A stretch of 64,000 nucleotides of DNA from Lenzites betulinus. Taxonomy: Eukaryota; Basidiomycota; Agaricomycetes; Polyporales; Polyporaceae. Where the stretch lies: assembly GCA_022264855.1 (NCBI GenBank), contig JABYQU010000023.1, forward strand, positions 1 to 64,000, in the 5' to 3' direction. The notes under the pieces are model-generated. The model did not search any database. It saw nothing but the letters and a program-made list of their open reading frames with translations, and was not told the DNA's origin. Both the position numbers and the translations under genes were made by a program. Of the stretch, positions 1 to 11,126 are shown piece after piece (the first letter of the stretch is position 1; each line of letters begins with the position of its first letter).

Positions 1-161
1 GCGCGTTCAGACATCTGCCGCCTTTCGTAAGTTTATCTCAGTTCACCTGTCGAGTAGTGTGCTAAAATGCGATCGTAGCTTCTCGTCTCTTCAGGGTATG
101 CATCCTGGACTCGATATCTAGAGGAACTTCTACTCATCCATCGTTCACCAGACTGCTCTTC

Positions 162-489
162 ATGTCCGCTACAGACGAGGAGTTGCACTTCGTCAACGAC
201 CAGGGCATGGACCACGTCACGTATATTCTAATCATGTTCAGGTGCGCAGCCTCCTGACCACATCAATTTCGACCTACTCACTCAGATGATTATTCTCAGC
301 GTCGCATTTATCCTATATTCCCTTATTGTCTCCCTCATCACCCTCTATGCTACGAGCGGGCGCAACGCGGCGACTGCAACCACCGGCGAGGGCGCGATCG
401 AGCTCACGCAGAGCAACAAGTGGTACACCCCCGTGCCCGCGGGTGACGTCGAGCCCGGGAACCACGTCATCGGCGACGATGACGACTAA
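162..489 (+). CDS. Small single-pass membrane protein, 89 aa, uncharacterised
   Basis: Two coding exons are proposed, 162-241 and 300-489, joined in phase 2 by a 58-bp intron (donor GTGCGC, acceptor TTCTCAG). The join gives a continuous protein beginning [11 protein letters not shown], followed by a hydrophobic stretch (about residues 20-45), then an Ala/Thr-rich segment and an acidic tail ending GDDDD. Using the nearer acceptor (CACTCAG at 285) would run into TGA at once, which is why the later one is preferred. A further upstream intron with consensus ends (27-103) suggests a spliced 5' leader or coding sequence beyond the window edge. I do not recognise the family. The topology suggests a small one-pass protein with a polar acidic C-terminus; no function is proposed. 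Confidence 0.5.
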
Positions 490-2010
490 TCCCAGCCTGC
501 ACGCCGCTGTAGTCCCTCGTAGATTTGCTTTGTTGTTCGCGTCTGACTGTTGTTGTGCACCATCGATGTTTCCATTACAGGACTGGGTATCTAATGCACT
601 GATTGGGTTCTGCTCGTATGTTGGCGCGCAGTTGCCGCTCCGTAAAGAGTCCAATGTACACACGTCAACAAGGTGAGTGTCCTGACCGTTCTGCGTCAAA
701 TTTCGGCTCAATCCTCCGGCCTTCAGACGCTCAGCGAACTTGAAGAACGTCTTCACTGCTGACGCCGGTTGATTGTGCGCTAACCACTACTAGTAGGGCC
801 ACGGCGCCCCTTGTGCGACCGTAGCTGGATAATTGACCGGTCTTTGTGGTCTTGATTCATAATCGAGCATATGGGCGAGCGTTCCGTGTTCACTTTCGTC
901 CCCGTCTTGAGGAATAACGAGGGCGCGGGGCACACGTGTAGGTAAGCACCCCGCCGGCTTCGGCTGCACGTCGAACATGCGCGGCCGCACCGAACAGAGC
1001 TCTGCCATGCATCTGCCAAGTACTAGTGGCCTCCACCATGTGACAACAGAACTCAAAGACCGGACCTTGTGCCTGATGGACAACCTCCCGCGCGCAAGAA
1101 GGCATGGGCAAGCAGCCCACACTTGTCGCGTCAACGACGTCCTGTCGCTCGCTGATGTATTCTGGCGAGACAGATCCGGCGTGAAAGGAGGACGCGCAGA
1201 GAAGGCGTCTCTGACACGACGCGAGACGCGTTTCGCGCCTCCTTCGGCGCGATGGGCGTGCAGATTTCAGGTTAGCATCCTCCTTTCCCCTTAAGAACGC
1301 GCAGCGTTGGAGATGCCTGATTCGCTGCCAATCAGCGTGCTTCGCGCTCCTCTGAATGCCCATACATCGTGTTTATGCCGTTAACAGGATGCTGCGATCC
1401 CCTCATGGTGACGTTGTGTCACGAAACGCATGCAATGTGGGGCGGCCTGCGGATTAGGTGCTCGGGCGGTGGAAGGTGAGCTTGAACTCTTCAAGCGAGC
1501 AGGATTCTCAGCGTGAACTTGTACGCAGGCCGGCGAGCGGTAGTGCGCCCATCTCGGAACCCACACCGGTGACCGACGCCATTAGGTGATACCTGCGAAG
1601 ATCGTACTCATGTGGGACAAGTGCCGGCGCCCCTGCCGTCCCTCGTGGGTCGCCACAGCGATGCAAACGGTGTTTTGTCGCGTCTCGTCGACATGGTGGA
1701 CCTGCCGGGTCCTTCTATGCCAAAGTGGGTGTTATGTTTGTTCCTCGGGGTAAGCACCCAACCACGCTCGCCGCCCCATCGTGATGGAGCATGCCCGGGC
1801 GTCGACGGCGTCCGACAAGGACATAGTATCCACCTTACCATTCGCGATAATTTAGTTTCATCTACCCACCATCGGGAATCTTAACTCCCGGCACAGATTT
1901 TCGCTGACATGCAAGACGCGCACAAGATCATTATAAGACAGGCGACACTCGCGGGTCATGGCACACCAACCACCCCCGCATTGCATCTCTTCTTACACAC
2001 ATCACCCACA
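490..2010. other. Intergenic stretch, no supported gene
   Basis: Open frames here are short or mirror each other on both strands and show no recognisable domain. A TATA-like CATTATAAGA near 1929-1938 lies about 75 bp before the hydrolase start. Confidence 0.6.
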
Positions 2011-3279
2011 ATGGCGACCACAAACCGTCTTTACGTACACCACGACTCTGGTGCTCCAGAGGGCCGTGATGACTACACAACTCTCGTGGTTGTTCACGGA
2101 TATGTATGGCACGCAGGTTAGTAACCCACACGGCTAATGTGTACGGTCCCGTTGACGAACAAATTCCAGCGACGTTTGCTAAGTTGCTTCCTCACGCCGC
2201 TGCCCAAGGTGTTCGCATCATCCTGCTCAATCGCCGGGAGTACCCCGGGACCACACAATACACAGAGGAGGAACGCGCCGGGCTTCCTCCCATCCCGGAG
2301 GAGCCACTCACGGATGAGAACGAGATTCGCTCGGCGAGGCAAATGCTGCTGTCGTTCATGCGGGACCGGGCTCTCGAGCTGTACCATACTATACAGGATA
2401 TCGTCACGGAGCGCGCCATCCCTGCGGCTCGCCCCGAGTCCCACACGGGGGGAATCGTCCTCGTGGGCTGGTCGATGGGCGCAACATGGATGACTGCGCT
2501 CCTGACACACATCGCAGAGTTCCCCATCGGCGCAGTCAACCTGCGTGACTATGTCCGCCGCGTCATCTTGTCCGGTAGGCGTTCACCCCCTGACCAAGAC
2601 CGCGTAAGGAGCTTATCGTCGTGCAGATCCCCCGTCTAGTCTGCTCGGATACCCCTACCCGAAGGACGACCCTTACAACCCGTTCTTCGACACCTCGCTC
2701 ACGCACGAGGAGCGCCTCAAGGTGTTCACGACCTGGATCACATCCTATTACGCGCACGGGGCCACGCTCGCCGCGTTCGAGCGCCGCCGAGGGCTGACGA
2801 CGCCTGTACCGACCATCGAGGGGATGACGACGGAGGACTTCGAGTCCACCGTGCACGTTCCCCCCGGGCTGCCCGGTGGCGCGGACTGGACGTTGATCCT
2901 CGGCTGTATCACCTTGGGTGCGTACAAGCCGCTGCGGGAAGGCGCGCTGTACCTCTCGGACGACGTCGAGGGGACGAAGAGGGCGGGCGACGGGTGGCGC
3001 GATGTGGAGGTCCGGTATGTTTGGGGCGAGCGGTCTATCTGGGAGGTTCCCTATGCGGCCCAGCTGCTGCGGCAGGAAGCCGCCGACGCAAAGAAGGGCG
3101 GGAAGCCGTTCAGGAAGCTCACGACGTTCTGCATCCGCGGCGCGAACCACTTCGTACGTGCTTATTAGTCGTCATCGTGCTCACTGCTGATCATGATTGC
3201 GCACCGCCAGGCGCAATGGGACTACCCAGAGGAGAGTCTGCGGGCATTCCTCGCCGGACCTCAGGACTGTGATCCATAA
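2011..3279 (+). CDS. Alpha/beta-hydrolase-fold protein, 368 aa
   Basis: Exons 2011-2116, 2170-2574, 2627-3153 and 3211-3279 join in phase with introns of 53, 52 and 57 bp. The protein has the marks of an alpha/beta hydrolase: an oxyanion-type LVVVHGY segment (His29-Gly30), the nucleophile elbow GWSMGA with Ser137, and a late GANHF whose His345 is the likely catalytic base. The last exon supplies AQWDYPEESLRAFL, a typical C-terminal helix after the catalytic His, which favours splicing over the unspliced stop just after 3168. Esterase, lipase or other hydrolase activity is possible; the substrate cannot be read from sequence. There is no signal peptide, so it is probably cytosolic. The start was chosen as the first ATG after a short TATA-like promoter and it precedes the first core strand. 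Confidence 0.85.
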
Positions 3280-3496
3280 GCATATCTTTTCGTAATTTAA
3301 TCTAGTCACTTGCTTTCGCTAAGGAAATCTCATGATGGATGAGTGCATGCGCAACGGGATCTCGATTCGCTCAAACATGAAGGCGTATGCATGTCGCAGG
3401 CGCTCGAAACCCGTTGTTGCAACAAAATACATCAGCTCGTCTGCACGCCGCCGAAACACAGCACTGACTAATGTCCCCTTCGGGGTGACATACGAA

Positions 3497-3527
<31 letters not shown>

Positions 3528-3814
3528 GGCCCCTGCACAAGGATGACACGCTTTCCCGGAGTGGTAGACCTACGGGTCTCAATATTTATTTTCTTTTGGA
3601 CTCTCAGTGTCCTTCCAGGCTTACAGGGCCGTATGTCTTATGATCTCTGACTAACGAGTCCGGATTCTTAGCCGGGATATTGTAGAATGGCATATATTGT
3701 TCGCAGCTCGTAGCCATTTATGGAGCGGAAGATCTACCGCACAACTCAACTCTGCCAAGCTAACCGAAGAAAAAGATATATCCGTATCATAGTAATCCGA
3801 GGGTATCCTTCCAC
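3280..3814. other. Intergenic stretch between two tail-to-tail genes
   Basis: It holds the 3' ends of the plus-strand hydrolase and the minus-strand F-box gene. No supported coding frame was found. Confidence 0.6.
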
Positions 3815-5737
3815 TCACTTCCAACACGGAACATACGAATACACCGTCACAGTTCCGTCCACCTGCCCCACAGCGATGCGCCCGCTCTCCTCGTCTACCG
3901 CGACCCGGTTCCACTTCTCCTCGTCCTCCCGCACATGGAACACCGATACCGCCGTCCCGCTGCGCACTGCCGGGTCCGCGCCCACCGCAACCCCACGTGT
4001 GCCCACCACGTCTACCTCCCCTTCCGCTCCCTCCTCTCCCGCCTCTTCTCCCACCGCCTCATCTTCGTCCACATGCTCGACGATCATCCCCGGGCTCACC
4101 GCATCGTCTTCCCCCCTCACGCCCACACCCCCCTCCACACCGAAGAGCCCCGTGCGCGTGAGCACGCGCCCCGCGACGCGCTGCCCGCGGTCGCCTGCCT
4201 GCCCCGCCGCCGTGCTGTCCGCGGCGGCGTCGATCCAGAGCGCGGTGCCATACGCGGAGAGCGTGGCGTCCGCGGGCGTGAATATGCGTAGCGGGGACGG
4301 GATTGAGTGCGCCATCGCCGGGCCGTCCTCGGCGGAGAGCACGTACGGGTATGGGCGTGCATTGGGCCCGGGGTCGCCGGATGTGGATGCAGGGGGCTGG
4401 CGGTACGCGGTATTGGGCTCGAGGACGAAGTGGTGGAGGACGTTGACGGGCCACGGGAACCAGGTGTCGAAGCGGATGAGGAGGTCGATGAGCGGCGCGG
4501 AGGGGACATTGTTGTGCGTCGGCCGTGCGCGGGCGCTGGGGTGGCGAAGGGCGGGGCTCGAGGGCTCGAGGCGCGGTTTGGCGACGAGGGTGTCTATGCG
4601 CCAGCGCCATTTGTGCGTGGCGACGGCTTCCAGTTGGGACGCTTCGCGAGCGGCGTTCGTGGTGTCGGGAGGCGGGAGTTGGTAGAGGATGACGTATTGC
4701 TTGCAGAAAGTCAGGATATAGTTGTCGACTATCAGTGCATCCATGCATTGGCGTTCCTGGGTCGCAGCAGCATCAGCATCGGTCACCTCGGCTGGGTACT
4801 AAGAACGCACCACGAGGCGTAGTGTAGCATCGTTGAGCACGATAGGTGCCTTCAGCGTGAATTCTAAACGCCCGGTGTTGACGTCGATGATCCTCACATC
4901 CTGCTCGGCGTCGGTCGCTATCAAGTGCGACCCATGCAAGCCGATGGTGTTCCTGTATCCGGGAAATTGGTTGACCAACCGGAAGCATGAGCCAAGAAGT
5001 TTCGACGGTTCTATACTGTAAGCTTCAGTCACGCATCTATATTATAGGCAGTGAGTACCGAGTTCTGAAGAGAGGCGCATTGGGCACGGAAAGCTGACTC
5101 TTGTGTTTGTGGATCGCGACGCGAGATGGTCATCGTACAGGAGGATCCCCGGATAGTGTTCACAGCATATCCGAGCAAGGCTTGCATGGGATGCTCATCC
5201 AAGAGAAGCGCAGGCTTCGAGTAGTCCGAGATGTCCCATAGCTCAAAGGCGTAGCGCCTTTGATGCGCTACGTCGTCGTATAGCGTCAGAATTAGGATGT
5301 GTTTCGGGAAATCTGGGAGAAAAATCGCCGCCAGGTTGCGAGCGGCGCATGCAGGCGTGAGGGGTCTTGACGGGAGGATAGATAAGTGCTGATGGGCCTT
5401 CGGGTGGGGGGACAGCCAGTTTGACCAGAATCCAAGTGCGCGCAGGGTCATCGTCTCCAGTTCGCGTGCGGTGATGTCCAAGTGTTCGTAAGCGTCAAGG
5501 TTGGGTATGGGAAGACGGCTGTGCCAAGCATGTCGGGTCAGAGCATCGTGCCATACTGTACGCTCGCGCGTGGCGGCTGCTAGGCCTCTGCACGTCTGCA
5601 AATTCAAGCGGTAAGTGCAACAGTCGTGGGCAGTCTTATTTGCAGTTATGCACCTGGCGAAGAGATAGGATGTCGTACACATGCAGATGCTGGAAGATGT
5701 CTAGAAGGACATCGACAGGAAGGGTTTGCAGAGGCAT
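3815..5737 (-). CDS. F-box protein with an apparent frame break, about 590-600 aa
   Basis: Exon 1 (5737-5654) encodes MPLQTLPVDVLLDIFQHLHV and the next residues YDILSLRQ. Exon 2 starts at 5595 (58-bp intron) and continues TCRGLAAATRERTVWHDAL. Together these form a classic N-terminal F-box, expected to bind Skp1 in an SCF ubiquitin ligase. Exon 3 ends at 4811 and exon 4 runs 4756-3815, with a clean in-phase 54-bp intron. The C-terminal part (DVRIIDVNTG, VAVDEESGRIAVGQVDGTV) looks like divergent WD/beta-propeller substrate-binding sequence. The exon 2 to exon 3 step is irregular: frame A reads on to TGA at about 5029 and the next good frame begins at the same place one base out. A non-consensus intron (donor GTCAGC, acceptor TTACAG) would bridge it; otherwise one base is missing. 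The family assignment is firm; the middle of the model is not. Confidence 0.75.
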
Positions 5738-6142
5738 ACTCTATGGTCTTTCGTCGGGGGTATCGTCTGCGACTACGGACAAGCGATATGACTCGTTCTA
5801 GAGTTCATGAAACCACGGTGTTTGGAAAACCAGCTATACGTTAAGGGTATGATGCCTACTAGGGCTGGCCCGACGGGTTGAACGACTGACCCGCCTGCGG
5901 TGCAGGTGGTGGCGGGACCCACGAAAGAAAAGCTACTTGTGTTAAGTGATTTGGATTCCGTTGAGCAGATAACCTACACACATTGCATTGCAGCTTACCT
6001 TCAGGAACCCACCCGGAGGGGAAGGTATGCTGTCGTGACAGTAAGACTCAGACCGAAATATTGCTCCAAGTACTAGCAGTGCAGTATCCGATCACCAGTA
6101 TTTATGTGGATTTATAACCCAACATGAGACCACCGTAAAGAG
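5738..6142. other. Intergenic stretch, no supported gene
   Basis: This is the upstream region of the F-box gene and the 5' flank of the tRNA-Leu gene. I see no coding frame with family features. Confidence 0.6.
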
Positions 6143-6222
6143 GGCGATATGGCCGAGCGGTCTAAGGCGCCAGAATCAGGATCTGGTCCGAAAGGGCGTG
6201 GGTTCGAATCCCACTGTCGTCA
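6143..6222 (+). tRNA. tRNA-Leu(CAG), intronless
   Basis: An 80-nt cloverleaf folds directly. The acceptor stem GGCGATA pairs with TGTCGTC through two G-U pairs, and the D arm is GCC...GGC. The anticodon arm is CCAGA/TCTGG around loop ATCAGGA, giving anticodon CAG. A long variable arm TCCGAAAGGGC is typical of class II tRNAs, and the T arm is GTGGG-TTCGAAT-CCCAC. The discriminator base is A, as expected for leucine. The A box (TGGCCGAGCGG) and B box (GGTTCGAATCC) of the internal RNA polymerase III promoter are intact, and a T run follows. The anticodon decodes CUG. Confidence 0.95.
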
Positions 6223-7057
6223 TTTTGTCGGCGAATGCGATATCATGTCGCCCCGACCCGAGCGTTGAAGTCACCAAACGTACGTATACGTGGACACGGC
6301 TTAGAATAGTCCACAGCGAGCCAACAGCGTTGCGAGTTACAAGAAGTGTTAGTGATCATCTTAGAACGTTAATGAGCTCGTTTTTGATTTTGTCTTTTCT
6401 CGACTCAGAATTGATTTCAGGCTGTAGTAACCTCGTGAGGCGCGTCACTGCTATAGATATTTTTGTACATGCCCCAGGTCCAAGCAAGTTGCGGGATGAC
6501 TCAATGCGAGGCTAACACTGGCTAACACGGGATCGGCAAGTAGCACGCACCGCTTGAGCGTGAGGACATTGCAGGGATGCTGCGGTGGCTGTGACGGGCG
6601 TCGAGTAGCCGCACAGTGGGCGAGGTCTCGGATTGTGTACGTACTTGTACGTCTGTGTAGCAACTAGTGCAGCAACACACGCTACTACACACGATTGCAA
6701 TGCACATTGTATCCAGGCGGGCGGAGCGGCGGCGGCCGTGCGGGGGGAGGTGGGGAGCAGTGTCATAGTAAGCTGGGGCGGGCGGTTCCGCGTGAAATGC
6801 GACGGTTGTGGCTAAATAACCCTGTATCTCGAAGATGGCACACCGTCGTAGCACGTGAAAGCTCTCTCGTCCGCGTAGTGCCCAGATATACATGTAAAAG
6901 GGCGAGTTTGTCCTTGCATGACTGTCGATTGCCAAATAATAGATTAATAAAAATGGTATAAAGATTACTTCCGGAGGGACGCAAAACCTGCAAGGGTCCA
7001 ACAACCCCAAGTCAGTACTATGTCTAGCTTGAGCGCTCACAATGAACACTCACCCGC
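6223..7057. other. Intergenic stretch, no supported gene
   Basis: It follows the tRNA and contains the 3' flank of the phospholipase gene. Overlapping short frames on both strands carry no recognisable domain. Confidence 0.55.
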
Positions 7058-9190
7058 TCAACTCCAACAATAACGCTCGAAGCAGCTCACGCACACGCCG
7101 TCTCTCGCGATGTTCTGCTTCTGCCTCGCGCGGTCCACAACGGCACATGCCAGACACGCCGGCCACTCCGGGTCCTTCTCCGGGGTGCCGGCCGCGCTCG
7201 TACCCGGGATCCCCTGCGTCGCGATGTCGAACACCTGGTCGAGAAACCCTTGTGCCTCGTCCTCGGTGTACGAGAGTTGGTCCGTCGAGGTGTTCGTCAA
7301 TGGGGATTGCCCGAGTGGCGCCGCGCCGTTCGCAATATATACGACGAGCGGCTCCCCGGACGTAGCGCTGCTGTTGCACCCGAAGAATGTGGGGCGCGTG
7401 TTGAGGTTCTGCGCGACGAACTCGGCGGACGTGCTGGGGATCGGGGGGAATGCGTAGGCGCCGTTGAGGGCTTGTACGCGGGCTTGTGTTGCCTGCGGAA
7501 AGTGTGTCAGCGGGGTCTCATATTATGAGTGGGGGAATTTACGATGAGCGAGCTCCCGTCCGCAAAGTTATCTGCCGTGTTAGCGGGCTATGGAACGAAC
7601 GTGAGCAAACTCAGAAATTGGATCCGGGGGCGATAGGACATACGGCGTCGATCGCGATAATGGTGTCCAGTCCCCGTGCTCTGACAAGCAACGGCTGCAG
7701 CGGCGTCACCTCGCCATCCTCGCCACCGTCCACAAGCGTCAAAATTTGGCTATTGGTGTCGAGATAGGTGGACGGCGACTGCCCAATGAACGGGTTCGGG
7801 AGCAGCGCGGAGTCTACGCGGACACCTGTTTGCGGAAAGAACTCCTCGACGAGCTCGATGACAGGGCCTGCCAGCGAGTTCGCGAGGTCGGCTGCCTACA
7901 CGGGCCACGTAAACATTGTACCAGTCAGCTGCTAGGTCAGCATAGACAGTCAGGCAGACAAGGGCGCACTGAGGTGTTTTGGCTGTTGAACAAGCTGGCA
8001 GAGACACCCTGAACGAAAGAGAGTTGGTCGTAGCCCTGCATGCAAATACTACTGTTGGGAGACCCCAGAAGGCTTGTCGGCGTGAAAGCCGCAAGCACAG
8101 GATCGAAGGAGCCGATCTCGTCTAGCGTGATGTGTCAGCCTTGGGTGAACTGGCATAGTTATGAGTATTTCTCAAACTTACAGACGTTGAATTCGTAGAT
8201 AGGGTTGAACAAGGGCACGACCTCGCCCGCCTCGGTAACAACCACTGAGGAGTCCGGTCTGTCCACAAGCGAATCGGCGATAACGATGGGAAACGGCTGC
8301 GCGTGAGCGCGGAACGTTGATCTGCAGAAGCACGATGAGAAATGAACATATATCGCCGGCGATCTCCAGAATACATACACGTTCGCGACCGCAGAGAGCG
8401 TGATACCCGCGCCATGCGTCAAGCTTGTATCGAATAAGTCTGCCGCAGTCGTCCCGTTCACAAAGTGGCGCGAGAGAGCACGACCCCACACGTCCGTGAC
8501 GGACACCGGGAGCCCTGAGGCGTATTTGGAGCTGATCTCCAGGAGGAGGACTTCGATGTATGCGGTTGTGACGTCTGCGTCCGCGCTGGGCTGGAAGATG
8601 TCGATGGGCGTGATCCAACCCCCGAACGAATTTTCGTCCGCGCTCGCCTGGGTTCCGAAGACGAGGTCAGGTAGCATCGGGAAGTCAGCCTGAGCGAGAG
8701 ACAGAACGAGCCAGGAGCCGCCCGAAAGTCCCGTTAGGTACTGCGCTGCTTGGAGGAGACCCCCGATTCCGGCTTGGACCGAGGTCTGGTTGCGGCCGTC
8801 GAGCGCGCCGAGTACGCCTGCGCCGAAGAGCGACGCACGAAGACTGCCGCCGCTAACGGCAATGCCGAGGTTCGGAAGCGCATCATTACCAAGCGCGCCA
8901 TCGAGAGTCGAGGCGACATATTGCGGGAGTGCCACAGGCGAATTCTGGATGCTGCGCGAGTACGCAGCCCATTCCTGCGGGAGGACGAGGGACTTTCTGG
9001 CGGAGATGTAGCGTTGCTCATCGACGCTGAGTGTTTGGCTATGCACGTCTGAGCCCGCTTCCCGCACGAGGGTCGTCCCAGGGGGACATGCGTGCAATGT
9101 GGGGGTATATGCCTGGGCAGCGGCAGTCTGGCCGAAAGCCGAAGGCACGGCAGAGAGCCAGAAAAGAGAGCAAAGAGCGAGGATGTGCAT
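7058..9190 (-). CDS. PLB1: Secreted phospholipase B / lysophospholipase, 611 aa
   Basis: Six exons (9190-8379, 8321-8182, 8121-7970, 7895-7644, 7587-7543, 7492-7058) keep phase through five introns of 50-74 bp. The protein starts with a signal peptide (MHILALCSLFWLSAVPSAFG). It then carries the PLA2c/PLB catalytic set: SGGSLRAS with Arg118, the nucleophile elbow GLSGGSW with Ser156, and LVDGGEDGE with Asp424. Known fungal enzymes of this family remove acyl chains from phospholipids and lysophospholipids at the cell surface or outside the cell. Length and cysteine-rich C-terminus (ACLACAVVDRARQ, CVSCFERYC) fit the family, and several N-x-S/T sites suggest N-glycosylation. It ends in CWS with no hydrophobic GPI signal, so free secretion is more likely than anchoring. 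A TATA box lies about 55 bp upstream of the start. Confidence 0.95.
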
Positions 9191-9244
9191 GCCAGGACGT
9201 TTGAGAAAGGAGGAGCGAGTTGAGGGCTGAAGTGGTGAATTCCA

Positions 9245-9252
9245 CTTTTATA
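9245..9252 (-). promoter_or_regulatory. TATA box of the phospholipase B gene
   Basis: On the minus strand the sequence reads TATAAAAG, about 55 bp before the ATG at 9190, a usual spacing for a strongly expressed secreted enzyme gene. Confidence 0.5.
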
Positions 9253-11126
9253 TGCCCTTCGAGGAGCGTCAAGAAGATCTTCCCATGGGGCTTAAGTGCA
9301 CGGTAAATCTAGAAGAGTACCAGGCCGGGTGATGGTCTTGACGGGACGGTTTGCGGATGCACCGATGAGCGGGTTCTAACCTACACAACACGGTCAGAAA
9401 GCGCGCAGCCGATGATAGAGACTCAGAGGAGCTTCACACCATATTGACCGTCCCATGTGGCGGGAGCTGCCGATACCTACAAATGATGACCGGCAGTCGG
9501 GATCCCGTTCCTGGATGCATCCATATCATCCGGCGTGAGCATACTTGCCATAGTGGATCAGGGCGGCCCAAGACCTATGGGGCTTGAGCAGGCGGCCAAG
9601 CACGACATACCTGCAAGAATAGCAGTCGTCCATGCGGGTACCTTTACTAAAAGGCACGTCAGATACATCTACATTTACGTCCGAAGTGTGTTGCCTGTAG
9701 CTGTAGCTTATGCAAGAGACGCACCTGCCCACTTTTCGTAGCGATACGGCTGTCGGGTACTACGCCAGAGTGCCACGTCGCTAACGAGCTCGTATCCGGC
9801 AGCTGCAATCACGCGTCTGGGCATGAATCTTGGTTAGGGAGACCATTCTCACCCACGGATTATGTGCTCACCATCGTGATATCTCTTCCGAGCTTTTTTT
9901 GTCGCCATTGGATCGGCGTTGAGAACACCGGGAACAGCACTCCCTTCCGGGCGCAGTCTGCACGCGGCAGCGGTAAGCTGACCAATGCGTCTTTGACTAT
10001 GGCCGGGTGACCCTCCGATGTCTCTCCAAGCTATAGCCTTCACGGTAAAAATCAGAACAATGGGGCAGCAGATGGTAGTCAACTTGATGGGCCATGATGG
10101 CACAAAAGGCTTAGACCTGAGTGAGCAGATAGATCAGAAATGCGCGCCGCCGGCACGATACATCTACCGCTATCCACTGACGTTCACTTCAAGCTTCTGT
10201 TAGAGCGTTGGTGACTTCTTATAAATGGGTTCATATGAGGACTCATAAAAGGAAGAAAAGAGCCGGAGCGCTGGAGTCTGAGGCTGGAGCTCTGCTGTAA
10301 GTCGGAGCGCTGGTAGTCTAGGTACGCGGCGGTGAATCTGAATTTATTATGATCCTTGTTCTCCGACAAGTCTCTGCATTTCCCGGACCACCTCTCGCCC
10401 TGCGCGCCGCCTTCCTCGACGATATCACTTGATATCACCGCCGAGCTCCCGACATAGACTTGCTCTAGCAACTTCCAACCAAGTCTCAGGACGATCCAAG
10501 ACAAACTGAACTCGACGCATTCTACGCCCTATCAGGGGAACTTTCATATGAAAGCACCCCCTGCGACGCTGAGGTTGGTGAGTAATGATTACTAGGCTCC
10601 GTCAGTCGACGAAAGGTGCTCGCTACGCCGGCACACAAGCTTCACCCCTGTTTGCGTAACACTAGTACTTTGCCGTTATTATACTGGATAACGGCTGGAC
10701 GTTGAATAAGTTCAACAATTCTGGCCACTGACAGTAAGTACCAAACACTGAGGCGCGTCTTTGATTGGGCGCCAAAGGCAGTGTTGGGCGCTAAGTCGTT
10801 CAAGTGTGGCGAGAAGTCGATACCCTTCCTATCTCAACAAGCACTCCTTTAACAGAGCTCAAACCTTCCATAGACGTAGATATGTGGTGCACTGACCTGC
10901 ATGTGTACTTATAGCGCAAGATGAGCAGATTTTAGTGTGCCATGAGCGAAGTCAAATTGTGGCTGGTCAGATTTGCGAAACGTGGATTTGTACATGTTTG
11001 TTCCCCGCAAAGACGATTTCTTCATCCCCTAGACACTGAATTGCTCGCTTCGCTCGCAATAATACTCTTCCGTGTACACGCCGCCCATCTTCGTCAACTT
11101 TCCGCGCGTACGGAGGCGGATTATTC
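9253..11126. other. Gene-poor stretch with small inverted repeats
   Basis: No frame has family features. Visible structure: a perfect 14-bp palindrome CTTTCATATGAAAG (10541-10554) and a nested hairpin near 10744-10786 with arms AACACTG/CAGTGTT and GGCGC/GCGCC. The last 90 bases are already open in the frame of the next gene. Confidence 0.5.

Noticed and set aside
890..1363. 157-codon minus-strand frame
   Set aside because: Overlaps comparable frames on the other strand and has no family features or splice context.
3720..4685. 321-codon plus-strand frame opposite the F-box gene
   Set aside because: It lies antisense to a minus-strand exon with family-like protein and good splice sites; the plus frame is Ser/Thr/Pro-rich low complexity created by codon bias.
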